A stretch of 64,000 nt of DNA, taken from contig DCKG01000001.1 of the NCBI GenBank assembly GCA_002320605.1, positions 1-64,000 of the forward strand. Direction: 5' to 3'. Both the position numbers and the translations under genes were made by a program. The notes under the pieces are model-generated. The model did no database searches. It was not told where the DNA came from and saw only the letters and a program-made list of their open reading frames with translations. Positions within the stretch are counted from its first letter, which is position 1. Each line of letters starts with the position of its first letter. Positions 54,173-62,139 of this stretch are shown here, in pieces. The stretch comes from Bacteroidales bacterium UBA1680. Its GTDB lineage: Bacteria; Bacteroidota; Bacteroidia; Bacteroidales; UBA932.

Positions 54173-55495
54173 CTAATTCTGATTCATGACCACTACGGTA
54201 GTGTCATTCATGCGGATTCGAAGCCATCCACCCAGCTTCCTGAGCTTTTCCTGGCTAAGCTTCGGGTTGGCTTTGGCGACCACGATGATGAGATCATTTT
54301 TGGCAAGGCTGTCGGCCTGAACCGAAGCTCCGCGGCCGAAAGTCATTTCCTCAATTTCCGGGTAGGCAGACTTGATTTCTTTGGTCAGCTGGACATAAGG
54401 GATTGCGGTGCCTCTCGCATCTATCAGCTGCCCCTCCAGAGCCTTGATTTGCAGGTCTTTACGATTCAATTCATCGGATGACCTCTGATACAGCATATTC
54501 ACTATCTCGGAAGAACTCCCATCCTGATTTTCTTCGAATATCTTGTGCTCTATGAAATTGATCCTGTCAGAGGCTATGCCGAATTTCCCCGCTTTGGCGA
54601 TCAGCTCTTCTTTCTTGCCCTGAGTGAGTGGCTCCCCAGTTACGTAAATATCGGCGTGCTGCTTCCCTTTCGTGCTAACCTCGTAATCGAATATGTAGCC
54701 ACCGGAGTAAGTCTTGTTTTCCTGCACGAAATTGGCGACGTTCTGCCGGAAATTCGTGTTGCGAATCATGATGAACGCGCTCCAGATGCTAGGAATCATC
54801 ACCAAAATTACCACCGCCGTCACTATGTTGCGGGTATTTTTCCTTCTCTTGGCATCGGCGAATGCGGCTTCAGGAAATTTCAGGTACTTGACCATCGCGA
54901 AGGTGGCCAGCACGATGAAAACGCTGTTGATTATGAAGAGGAACATGGCGCCCCCGAAATAGTGCATGCTGGCATGGGCGATGCCGTAGCCGGCCGTACA
55001 GAGCGGGGGCATGAGAGCGGTGGCAATCGCAACGCCGGAGATCACGGTGCCTTTCTCCTTTCGGCAGATTTCGAAAATCCCGGCGAGACCACCGAACGAG
55101 GCGATTATCACATCGTAGATCGTAGGGCTGGTCCTTGACTCTAGCTCGGTAGGGTTCGATAGGTTCAGCGGAGTTATGAGAAAATAGAGGAACGAAACGA
55201 ACAGGCTTATGCAGACCATTATGAGAAGATTCATAAGGCTGTCTTTGATGAGTTTCGTGTCATTCGTGCCCAGCCCCAGGCCCACTCCGAAGATTGGCCC
55301 CATGAGTGGGGAAACAAGCATGGCACCGATGATTACCGCAACCGAATTCACATTCAGGCCTACCGAGGCCAGCACTATCGCGAATCCGAGAATCCAAGCG
55401 TTAGGGCCGCGGAAGGCAATCCCTCCACGTATTTTTTCTGCTGCGGATTCGCGATCGATGTGATCCTTTATGTCTATAATATCTTTTAACCTCAT
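54173..55495 (-). CDS. DUF389 family membrane protein
   Basis: 440 aa from MRLKDIIDIKDHID; the frame continues upstream to 55564, but that passes through the promoter. Five or six transmembrane helices with the DUF389 signature NVNSVAVIIGAMLVSPLMGP and a second conserved stretch ISGVAIATALMPPLCTAGYG. The C-terminal 190 residues are soluble. Transport of an unknown solute is assumed for the family. Leads the operon with capA and phoH. Confidence 0.88.
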   Translation of the reverse strand: MRLKDIIDIKDHIDRESAAEKIRGGIAFRGPNAWILGFAIVLASVGLNVNSVAVIIGAMLVSPLMGPIFGVGLGLGTNDTKLIKDSLMNLLIMVCISLFVSFLYFLITPLNLSNPTELESRTSPTIYDVIIASFGGLAGIFEICRKEKGTVISGVAIATALMPPLCTAGYGIAHASMHYFGGAMFLFIINSVFIVLATFAMVKYLKFPEAAFADAKRRKNTRNIVTAVVILVMIPSIWSAFIMIRNTNFRQNVANFVQENKTYSGGYIFDYEVSTKGKQHADIYVTGEPLTQGKKEELIAKAGKFGIASDRINFIEHKIFEENQDGSSSEIVNMLYQRSSDELNRKDLQIKALEGQLIDARGTAIPYVQLTKEIKSAYPEIEEMTFGRGASVQADSLAKNDLIIVVAKANPKLSQEKLRKLGGWLRIRMNDTTVVVMNQN

Positions 55496-55502
55496 ATTTT
55501 TA

Positions 55503-55510
55503 CAAATATA
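55503..55510 (-). promoter_or_regulatory. -7 box of DUF389-capA-phoH operon
   Basis: TATATTTG on the minus strand, 7 bases before the ATG at 55495; a TTG 21 bp upstream can serve as -33. Diverges from the tRNA-His promoter. Confidence 0.65.
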
Positions 55511-55523
55511 GAGATTTATATTC

Positions 55524-55552
55524 TTGCAAAGCAAGATTTTTTTGTATCTTTG
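55524..55552 (+). promoter_or_regulatory. tRNA-His promoter
   Basis: TTG at 55524-55526 and TATCTTTG at 55545-55552 with an 18-bp spacer, ending 12 bases before the tRNA. Confidence 0.65.
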
Positions 55553-55564
55553 CAAGCCAAACAT

Positions 55565-55638
55565 GGTGCGCGTAGTTCAGTTGGTAGAGCGCCAGATTGT
55601 GGTTCTGGTTGTCGTGGGTTCGAGTCCCACCGCGCACC
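55565..55638 (+). tRNA. tRNA-His (GTG anticodon)
   Basis: A full cloverleaf: acceptor GTGCGCG/CGCGCAC, D-arm with AGTTGGTAGAG, anticodon stem CCAGA/TCTGG around TTGTGGT (anticodon GTG) and T-arm GTGGG-TTCGAGT-CCCAC. The extra G at -1 (55565) opposite C73 (55638) is the histidine identity element. CCA is not encoded. A terminator follows at once. Confidence 0.97.
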
Positions 55639-55643
55639 CTGCT

Positions 55644-55677
55644 GCAACTCTCGGAGGAATCCGAGGGTTGCTTTTTT
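55644..55677 (+). terminator. Terminator of tRNA-His
   Basis: GCAACTCTCGG (55644-55654) pairs with CCGAGGGTTGC (55661-55671), one G-U pair, then TTTTTT. Confidence 0.88.
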
Positions 55678-55829
55678 AGGGTGTGTCGGGCATGACACGG
55701 TTCAAGTCCAAAGCCTGACCGATAGGATAGGCAAGAGGTGTTTCCTATGTTCTTGATAATCAATTATTTACGAAGATGTTTTGCTCACCCCTTGGAGCCA
55801 GTGCAGAAATTCGTTAAAAATCAGATATC

Positions 55830-56393
55830 ATGAAGAACTTTGATCCAAAGGCATGGTTCATGCCACAAGCAGTATTAGTTATCGGCACATACGATGCCGA
55901 TGGTACACCCAATGCCATGAACGCAGCATGGGCAGGACAGTGGGACGCAGACAAGATCATGATTTCGATGGGCAACCATCAGACTACCGTCAATCTCAAT
56001 GCCAATCCCGATTTTACGGTTGCTTTCGCCACAGCCGAGACGATGGTTGCAGCCGACTATGTCGGCATCGTCAGCGGCAAGAAGGCTAAGGACAAGGTAG
56101 CCAAGACCGACTGGAACGTAGAAAAGGGAGAGCAGGTGAATGCTCCTGTCTTCACCGACTTTCCCATGACCATGGAGTGCCGCATAGAGCGGAAGATCGA
56201 TGAGTCGGAAACCGGCTACTATATTGTGGCCAAGATTCTGAACATTCGCGTGAACGAACAGTATCTTGCCGAAGATGGTAAGCCGGATCTGGAGAAGATG
56301 CACCTGCTGACATTCGATCCCGTTCATCTGGGCTATCTCGAAATCGGCAAGCGCGTGGGCAATGCCTTCAAGGACGGGACTCAATTGAAATAA
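55830..56393 (+). CDS. Flavin reductase family (FMN-binding split barrel)
   Basis: 187 aa. Starts MKNFDPKAWFMPQAVLVIGT and contains the YDADGTPNAMNAAWAGQWD phrase typical of the flavin-reductase-like split-barrel proteins of Bacteroidota. No Shine-Dalgarno or clear TAnnTTTG box. Its redox partner is unknown. It lies in the accessory patch behind tRNA-His and seems to be a single-gene unit. The 150 bases between the tRNA terminator and this gene contain nothing else recognised. Confidence 0.9.
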   Translation: MKNFDPKAWFMPQAVLVIGTYDADGTPNAMNAAWAGQWDADKIMISMGNHQTTVNLNANPDFTVAFATAETMVAADYVGIVSGKKAKDKVAKTDWNVEKGEQVNAPVFTDFPMTMECRIERKIDESETGYYIVAKILNIRVNEQYLAEDGKPDLEKMHLLTFDPVHLGYLEIGKRVGNAFKDGTQLK

Positions 56394-56441
56394 TGGAAAA
56401 ATCCCGAGGTCGTCTCAAACCCTGGGACTGCCTCAATTATT

Positions 56442-57053
56442 TCAATATCTGATCTTGAAATAATCCAGAAGTTTCTTGTAGTAGTCCTGTGCGGTAAGGC
56501 AGGTGTCGGTAAGGTAACCGTTCACGTGGCTCCACTCCTTTAAACCCCGATAATAGAAGAATTTGAGTTCCTCGGTGATTATGAACGGGACAATATCGTT
56601 TGCGAGACACTCCTTGAACATAACAAGACGCCCGACACGGCCATTTCCGTCTTGAAAGGGATGAATTGTCTCGAACTTCTGATGAAAGTCAATGATATCA
56701 TCCACATTGACGCTCTCGTCCGTAATGCCGATAGTGTTGGTCTCGAAGATATATCGTGTCTGCTCATGGGTGAGTTTGCTTCCCTCGATATGGTTGGAAT
56801 TATAGGTAAGGTCAATCTGGGTGCGATGGTAGATGCCTCCGCTGACCTTACTCTCATTCTCTTCACGAAGCCGTTTCAGGAGCGGAGATGCTTTCACCTT
56901 TCCTTTTCCGGGAAGCTGGGCATCTACAGGGATATTCCAAGTCTTCCCTGCGAGAAAGGCTCCTGCTATCTTCCCTGAAGCACACCAATTGCGAACGGTG
57001 CGCTCGGACAAGTCATGCTGCTCCGCAAACTGGGTAACGGTAGTGAAGGTCAT
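56442..57053 (-). CDS. HTH-Fic protein, apparently internally deleted
   Basis: 203 aa. Residues about 3-45 are a MerR/excisionase-like helix-turn-helix (FAEQHDLSERTVRNWCASGK). Then follow the inhibitory-type motif SNHIEG and the Fic catalytic motif HPFQDGNGRVGR with its His. Related Bacteroidota proteins, as I recall them, have roughly 80 more residues between VNVDDI and the segment IDFHQKFETIHPF; here the two DDI-containing parts are joined. Fic domains add AMP or other groups to target proteins. The deletion may have inactivated it. A 12-bp inverted repeat lies directly upstream. Confidence 0.85.
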   Translation of the reverse strand: MTFTTVTQFAEQHDLSERTVRNWCASGKIAGAFLAGKTWNIPVDAQLPGKGKVKASPLLKRLREENESKVSGGIYHRTQIDLTYNSNHIEGSKLTHEQTRYIFETNTIGITDESVNVDDIIDFHQKFETIHPFQDGNGRVGRLVMFKECLANDIVPFIITEELKFFYYRGLKEWSHVNGYLTDTCLTAQDYYKKLLDYFKIRY

Positions 57054-57054
57054 A

Positions 57055-57113
57055 CGTTATCGGCAATAATTTGGTTTTTTCGATAACAAATATGGTAATT
57101 TTTGCCGATAACG
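57055..57113. promoter_or_regulatory. Inverted-repeat operator in front of fic
   Basis: CGTTATCGGCAA (57055-57066) and TTGCCGATAACG (57102-57113) are perfect inverted repeats. A further half-site TCGATAAC lies between (57080-57087), and a CATATTTG box (minus strand, one mismatch to TAnnTTTG) is in the spacer. The first copy begins 2 bases from the fic ATG. This is the layout of an autorepressor operator, fitting the HTH domain of the Fic protein. Confidence 0.6.
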
Positions 57114-57283
57114 GCAAATTTTTTTCGTGCAGTTTGCTACCTCAAGATGACGGGGAGTATAGTTAAGGATGACGGGGTGGTGTATTCTTAAACACAGTGT
57201 ATATTCTTGAACGCAGGGTTTTGGACTTGATCCCTAGGATCTCTTCATCTCGGACACTCCATCCATCGGTTCACCGCTTTATT
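57114..57283. other. Non-coding stretch before the intron tail
   Basis: No gene is visible. It has short direct repeats (GATGACGGGG twice, near 57147 and 57169) and probably includes debris of the group II intron body. Confidence 0.35.
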
Positions 57284-57376
57284 GAGAACCGCCGTATGCG
57301 GAACGGCACGTACGGTGGTGTGAGAGGTCGGAAAACGAAAGTAGGAAGAAAACTACTTCGTTTACCTCCTACTCGA
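57284..57376 (+). mobile_element. Group II intron 3' end (domains V and VI)
   Basis: The segment around 57284-57322 (ACCGCCGTATGC ... ACGTACGGTGGT) folds as the conserved domain V hairpin. Next, AACGAAAGTAG and CTACTTCGTTT (57334-57363) pair with one unpaired A, as in the domain VI branch-point helix, before a 3' end near CTACTCGAT. The ribozyme core and reverse transcriptase are absent upstream, so this is a 5'-truncated remnant. Confidence 0.75.
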
Positions 57377-57420
57377 TTTTACTATCAATCCCAAGAAAAT
57401 GGGCAGAGATGCCCGTCAGC

Positions 57421-57879
57421 CTATGACAGGACCTTGCGGTGGTGCGAAGGGTGGCAGAGAATCTGTACGTCGATGTCGTCTATCTTGTAGCCTTTATAAT
57501 GTTTGCTCATCAGGCGATCCTCCAGGACTTTCTGCAATTCATCGTCTACGACATCGACATAACAGTTGTTCTCGGTGTCGTAAAGGTGAAAATGCTTGAA
57601 GGTGTTCACGTCGAAGTACATCTTGTTGTTCGAGCTCAGCCTGTGATTGTAGATGCCAAGCATGGTGAGCTGTGAAAGGATGTTATAAACTGAAGCGACA
57701 GTAACCTTCGCTTTGCCGTGGGTGATGATATACTCAGTCACCATGTCGGCCGATGCATGTCCTAATGCCAGCATCGCCTCATGAACGGCAATCCTCTGCG
57801 GAGTCACCTTCAAATCATATTTCTTCAGCAGCGCACGGAATCTTTCTAGGTCCGGAGCCATGCAAATTTTCTCAGCCAT
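57421..57879 (-). CDS. Fur/PerR-family transcription regulator
   Basis: 152 aa. A winged-helix domain (about 10-90: YDLKVTPQRIAVHEAMLALG, then TVASVYNILSQLTMLGIYNH) and a dimerisation domain with HFHLYDTENNCYVDV. The paired CxxC structural zinc motifs of most Fur proteins are not evident, which is common for the Bacteroidota PerR/Fur variants. It could sense peroxide or metal. The last residues (HPSHHRKVLS) lie next to the intron remnant, so the C-terminus may be altered. Confidence 0.88.
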   Translation of the reverse strand: MAEKICMAPDLERFRALLKKYDLKVTPQRIAVHEAMLALGHASADMVTEYIITHGKAKVTVASVYNILSQLTMLGIYNHRLSSNNKMYFDVNTFKHFHLYDTENNCYVDVVDDELQKVLEDRLMSKHYKGYKIDDIDVQILCHPSHHRKVLS

Positions 57880-57906
57880 ATTAGTATGTCTCTAAAATTC
57901 TGAATG

Positions 57907-57914
57907 CAAATATA
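57907..57914 (-). promoter_or_regulatory. -7 box of the Fur/PerR gene
   Basis: TATATTTG on the minus strand, 27 bases upstream of the ATG at 57879. Confidence 0.6.
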
Positions 57915-58007
57915 ATAGAAAAATAATACAAATCGACCATAAATTATAATTATTTAAATTATTCTTTGCCGGCATCTGCCATGATGAGAGTTTCGATTTA
58001 ATTTGAT

Positions 58008-58015
58008 TATATTTG
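58008..58015 (+). promoter_or_regulatory. -7 box of trxB operon
   Basis: TATATTTG. The start of transcription would be about 58022, upstream of the MITE, so the MITE would be transcribed as part of the trxB leader. The -33 region is weak. Confidence 0.55.
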
Positions 58016-58041
58016 CATTCCATCGGCCATGATAAATTTAA

Positions 58042-58202
58042 GAAGCTGTTTTGAAATGTTTGCCGCAGTTAATTATAGGGATTTTTCGAGACAGTTTCAA
58101 TTGCTGAAGAGGGAGCATAGCGGTAGCTATGTGACCGATGAAGCAGAAGAGAATGGCCGGAAAGGCACATAAAGAACAAGAGTAAATATTTCAAACAGCT
58201 TC
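58042..58202. mobile_element. 161-bp MITE in the trxB leader
   Basis: Terminal inverted repeats GAAGCTGTTTTGAAATGTTT (left) and GAAGCTGTTTGAAATATTT (right end, reverse complement) with one indel. A TAA duplication flanks both ends (58039-58041 and 58203-58205). There is no coding capacity. The TNA-type duplication recalls IS5/IS1031-type elements. The right end is 7 bases upstream of the trxB ATG. Confidence 0.8.
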
Positions 58203-58209
58203 TAAGTAT

Positions 58210-59133
58210 ATGGAAAATATCAGATGTCTTATAATTGGTGGTGGGCCTGCAGGCTACGCTGCCGCAATATATGCTTCTAGGGCAGGACTGTCTCCGGTAC
58301 TCTATGAGGGACTTGAGCCAGGAGGGCAGCTCACGACGACGACTAAGGTCGAGAATTACCCGGGCTTCAGGGATGGAGTTGACGCAAACGAACTTATGGG
58401 AAACATGAGGGAACAGGCCGTCAGGCTTGGCGCTGACGTGCGTAGCGGGGTGATAAGCTCCGTTGACCTGTCTTCCAGGCCTTTTCATGTGAAAGTCGAT
58501 GAAGACTCTGAGCTGGTCGCTGATGCTTTGATCATCGCGACCGGAGCGACGGCTAAATATCTAGGCCTGCCGTCCGAGGAAAAGTACAAAGGCATGGGGG
58601 TTTCTGCTTGCGCTACTTGCGACGGATTCTTCTACAGGAACAAGGCCGTAGCCGTAGTCGGGGGTGGGGACACTGCTTGCGAGGAGGCGACCTACCTGTC
58701 GAATCTTTGCAGCAAGGTCTACATGATAGTCCGCAGGGATGTCTTCAGGGCTTCTCAGGCCATGCAGGAGCGGGTGAATAATGCGAAGAACATCGAGGTC
58801 CTCTGGAACTGCAGCACGCAAGAAGTGCTGGGTGATGGGAACGGGGTGACTGGCGTTCGAATACTTAGGAAAGATGGTAAGGTTTTTGATATTCAAGTCG
58901 ACGGCTTTTTCCTGGCCATCGGTCATCACCCGAATTCCGACATGTTCGTGCAGTGGGTCAAGACCGACGAGAATGGCTACATCGTAACAGACGGCAAGAA
59001 TTCTCAGACAAACGTTGAAGGAGTTTTTGCGGCCGGGGATGTTCAGGATCCGAGATACAGGCAGGCCATCACAGCTGCTGCGTCTGGCTGCCGGGCTGCC
59101 TTGGATGTTGAGAAATTCCTGCTGTCGCATTAG
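58210..59133 (+). CDS. trxB: Thioredoxin reductase
   Basis: 307 aa. The FAD-binding motif GGGPAGYAAAIYASRAG is at residues about 10-26, the redox-active CATC at about 136-139 and the NADPH motif VVGGGDTACEEATYL at about 150-164. Reduces thioredoxin with NADPH. First gene of trxB-bamD-rpoZ-recN. Its leader is interrupted by a MITE. Confidence 0.97.
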   Translation: MENIRCLIIGGGPAGYAAAIYASRAGLSPVLYEGLEPGGQLTTTTKVENYPGFRDGVDANELMGNMREQAVRLGADVRSGVISSVDLSSRPFHVKVDEDSELVADALIIATGATAKYLGLPSEEKYKGMGVSACATCDGFFYRNKAVAVVGGGDTACEEATYLSNLCSKVYMIVRRDVFRASQAMQERVNNAKNIEVLWNCSTQEVLGDGNGVTGVRILRKDGKVFDIQVDGFFLAIGHHPNSDMFVQWVKTDENGYIVTDGKNSQTNVEGVFAAGDVQDPRYRQAITAAASGCRAALDVEKFLLSH

Positions 59134-59152
59134 AATGCGAAATATTAATAAT

Positions 59153-60019
59153 ATGTCTAAGTCTTTCAAGATATTCATTGCTGCGGCAGTTATGATTGCC
59201 GCTCTTACGTCTTGCAAATCCCAGTTCGAGGCCCTGCTGAACGGCAGCGACGTGGATGCTAAGTATGCTGCGGCATTCGACTATTTCAATAAGGGAAAAT
59301 ATCAGAAGGCTGCTCAGCTGTTCGAATCTCTTTCGGTACTGACCAATGGCACTGCCAGAGACGACACGGTGCAATATTACTGGGGCCTAAGCAATTATAG
59401 GTACAAGGATTATTATACGGCTGAGACTAATTTGGCGAACTTCCTGACAAATTTCCCGAACAGCCCGTTCGCGCAGGACGCGGCATTCCTCAGGATTGAC
59501 TGTCTTTACCGCTCCACCTATCGTTACGAGCTGGATCAGAACCCTACGAGAAATGCTATCGCAGTGATCAATCAATATCTGGTAGATAATCCAGACTCGC
59601 CTCATAGGACAATCTGCGAGAACATGCTGAAAAACCTTAACGAGAGGCTGGACAAGAAGGCGTTCGAAAATGCGAAGCTTTATTATAACATGGAGTATTA
59701 CAAGGCCGCATGGACAGCTTTTAAGAATATATTGAAAGATGACGCTGACAATATTTACCGAGAGGACATTCTTTATTATCTCGCTAAATCCTCGTACAAA
59801 TATGCCAGCATGAGCGTCGAGTCCAAGCAGAAGGATCGTTACCTGACGTTCGTCGATGACTATTACAATTTCATAGGGGAATATCCTGACTCAAGGAACA
59901 GGAAGGAGCTTTCTCATTATTACGATAGGGCTCAGAAGGTATTGGGCAGATATTCTGGCACCGAAGCTGATTTGGAGGTGAAGGAAAAGGACTTTAATCG
60001 CGATAATGAAAAAAAATGA
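59153..60019 (+). CDS. bamD: Outer-membrane assembly lipoprotein BamD
   Basis: 288 aa from MSKSFKIFIA; an ATG at 59135 is also possible. Lipobox ALTSC near residue 20. Five TPR-like repeats follow (AAFDYFNKGKYQKAAQLFES, the ETNLANFLTNFPNSPFA phrase and others). It is part of the BAM complex that inserts outer-membrane beta-barrels. 19 nt after trxB. Confidence 0.94.
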   Translation: MSKSFKIFIAAAVMIAALTSCKSQFEALLNGSDVDAKYAAAFDYFNKGKYQKAAQLFESLSVLTNGTARDDTVQYYWGLSNYRYKDYYTAETNLANFLTNFPNSPFAQDAAFLRIDCLYRSTYRYELDQNPTRNAIAVINQYLVDNPDSPHRTICENMLKNLNERLDKKAFENAKLYYNMEYYKAAWTAFKNILKDDADNIYREDILYYLAKSSYKYASMSVESKQKDRYLTFVDDYYNFIGEYPDSRNRKELSHYYDRAQKVLGRYSGTEADLEVKEKDFNRDNEKK

Positions 60020-60075
60020 AACAATTCGCTAAAGCAGATGCGTACAAAAAATAGAGTAAATTAAGCATTAGATAA

Positions 60076-60441
60076 ATGGAAATTAGTAAGAAAGTACCTC
60101 AGGACACTATCACAAGGGACGTGAAGTATTTGGCGGAGCCTACGGGCAATCTTTACGAGACATGCGTAATCCTTTCCAAGAGAGCGAATCAGATTTCGTT
60201 GGCGGAGAAGAAAGAACTCGCCAAGAAACTGGAGGAATTCAAGAACGAAAGGGATACTATGGACGAGGTGTTCGAGAACAAGGAGCAGATAGAAATCTCT
60301 AAATATTACGAGAAGCTGCCGAAACCTGATCTAATCGCTATTCAGGAATTTGAGGATGGCGAGCTCTACTACAGGAAGGCTGGAGCAGAAGAAGAGAATG
60401 GTCCTGTTAAAGACGAGCCGAAAGAAACTGACGCCGAATAG
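60076..60441 (+). CDS. rpoZ: RNA polymerase omega subunit (Rpb6-like)
   Basis: 121 aa. The region TGNLYETCVILSKRANQISL corresponds to the omega/Rpb6 fold used in Bacteroidota. The C-terminal tail is acidic and extended. Stabilises beta-prime in RNA polymerase. In other Bacteroidota that I know, coaBC often stands between this gene and recN; here recN follows after 9 nt. Confidence 0.88.
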   Translation: MEISKKVPQDTITRDVKYLAEPTGNLYETCVILSKRANQISLAEKKELAKKLEEFKNERDTMDEVFENKEQIEISKYYEKLPKPDLIAIQEFEDGELYYRKAGAEEENGPVKDEPKETDAE

Positions 60442-60450
60442 TTTACGGCG

Positions 60451-62133
60451 ATGCTGAAATCCCTTCAGATCAGCAACTATGCATTGATAGACTCTCTGGA
60501 TGTTTCTTTTCCAGAGGGTCTCATCATTATTTCTGGGCAGACGGGCGCGGGAAAATCCATATTGCTTGGCGCTTTGTCTCTTCTGCTTGGCGCAAAGGCC
60601 GAGTCTTCAGCAATAGGCGGCAGCGCTGACTCCTGCGTAGTGGAGGCGGTGTTCAGCATTCCAGCTTCAGACAGCGTCTTGATGGGAATAATTGCTGAGA
60701 ATGATTTAGCGTGCGAAGATGGCGAGCTGATTCTTCGCCGAGTCGTTAACAAGTCTGGCCGCTCCAGGTCTTTCGTAAACGACTCTCCTGTCAGCTTGCA
60801 GATTCTGCAGTCTATAGGGACGAGGCTCGTGGACATTCATTCCCAGCATCAGACTCTGCTGCTTTCCGATCACGAGTTCCAGCTATCGCTCCTGGACCAC
60901 TATGCTGGTTGCGATAGTCTCCTGACTGACTGCGCTTCGACATATTCAAATATTAAAAACCTTGAATCGCAGCTCTCTGATGTCAATTCGAGGCTCTATG
61001 TCCTTTCAGAAGAGAGGGAATACACCGAGGCTAGGCTGGAAAAGCTAGAGAAGGCAAAGCTTCAGGAGGGAGAGTTGGAATCGCTTGAGGCTGAGCAGAA
61101 GCAACTTGCTAACGCTGAGGAAATAAAGGAGAGTCTGGGAGCCGCAGAAAGCATATTCAATGGGGAATATTCTGACGGAGAGCAGGTTTCAATAGTCTCG
61201 GCTCTTAAAGAGGCTCAGAAGAGTTTGGAGAAAATTCAAAATTTTGTGCCTGAGGCGGCTTCGCTTGCGAGGAGGATAGAGACTTCTCGCCTGGAACTTT
61301 CGGACATAGAGCAAGAAGTGTCCGCCGCTAATGACGGAGTGTCTCTTTCTGAGGACAGTCTGAATGCAGTTGAGGACAGGCTGTCGCTCCTGTATGATTT
61401 AATGAAGCAGTATGGGGCTTCGAATGTGACTGAATTGATAGCGAAGCGGGATGCCCTTTCTCAGAAGCTGTTCGATTCCACTTCTTTAGATGAGCGTCGG
61501 CAGGCATTAGAAAAAGAGATAGAGTCGGAGAAAAAAATATATGATGGAATATGTTCCACCCTCCATTCCAAGAGGCAGAAAGCCGTTCGCCCATTCTCTA
61601 ACAAGGTCATGGAGCCCGTGCGGTCTCTTGAATTGGAGCATGCGATTTTCGACGTTCAAATTTCTCCTGCGATGCCATCGAAAAATGGAAAAGATGCCGT
61701 CAGATACCTCTTTTCTTCGACTGGAAACGACCCTTTGGATCTCAGTCGCTGCGCTTCGGGGGGCGAAATGTCTCGTTTGATGCTATGCCTGAAGGCCATG
61801 ATGGCCAAATTCGTGAACATGCCGACTCTCATCTTCGATGAGATAGATTCCGGAGTGTCAGGCAGCGTTGCTGATAAAATGGGAAAGATGATTTGCGACA
61901 TGGGTGGTGACATGCAGATATTCGCCATTACCCACCTGCCACAAGTCGCTTCGAGGGGCAATGCCCATTATCTTGTTGAAAAGGAATATAATGCATTGGG
62001 TACAAAATCATATTCATCCATTCGTCAGATTTCCGGAAATGACAGAGTGATGGAGATAGCTAGGATGCTGAGCGGAGAAAAGATAACCCCAGCCGCAATC
62101 GCAAATGCTAGATCCCTTCTCGCAGGAAGGTAG
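60451..62133 (+). CDS. recN: DNA repair ATPase RecN
   Basis: 560 aa. SMC-like: Walker A ISGQTGAGKSILLGALSLLL at residues about 31-50, a coiled-coil middle (about 170-370), the signature CASGGEMSRLMLCLKAM and Walker B TLIFDEIDSGVSG in the C-terminal part. Acts in double-strand-break repair. Ends 6 nt before the convergent LysM gene. Confidence 0.96.
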   Translation: MLKSLQISNYALIDSLDVSFPEGLIIISGQTGAGKSILLGALSLLLGAKAESSAIGGSADSCVVEAVFSIPASDSVLMGIIAENDLACEDGELILRRVVNKSGRSRSFVNDSPVSLQILQSIGTRLVDIHSQHQTLLLSDHEFQLSLLDHYAGCDSLLTDCASTYSNIKNLESQLSDVNSRLYVLSEEREYTEARLEKLEKAKLQEGELESLEAEQKQLANAEEIKESLGAAESIFNGEYSDGEQVSIVSALKEAQKSLEKIQNFVPEAASLARRIETSRLELSDIEQEVSAANDGVSLSEDSLNAVEDRLSLLYDLMKQYGASNVTELIAKRDALSQKLFDSTSLDERRQALEKEIESEKKIYDGICSTLHSKRQKAVRPFSNKVMEPVRSLELEHAIFDVQISPAMPSKNGKDAVRYLFSSTGNDPLDLSRCASGGEMSRLMLCLKAMMAKFVNMPTLIFDEIDSGVSGSVADKMGKMICDMGGDMQIFAITHLPQVASRGNAHYLVEKEYNALGTKSYSSIRQISGNDRVMEIARMLSGEKITPAAIANARSLLAGR

Positions 62134-62139
62134 AAAAAT

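Noticed and set aside
55560..57420. tRNA-His as integration site of a genomic island
   Set aside because: The accessory genes lie behind it, but I found no integrase and no convincing repeat of the tRNA 3' end.
57197..57675. Plus-strand open frames over the intron tail and Fur gene
   Set aside because: They are antisense or intron-derived frames without protein-like features.
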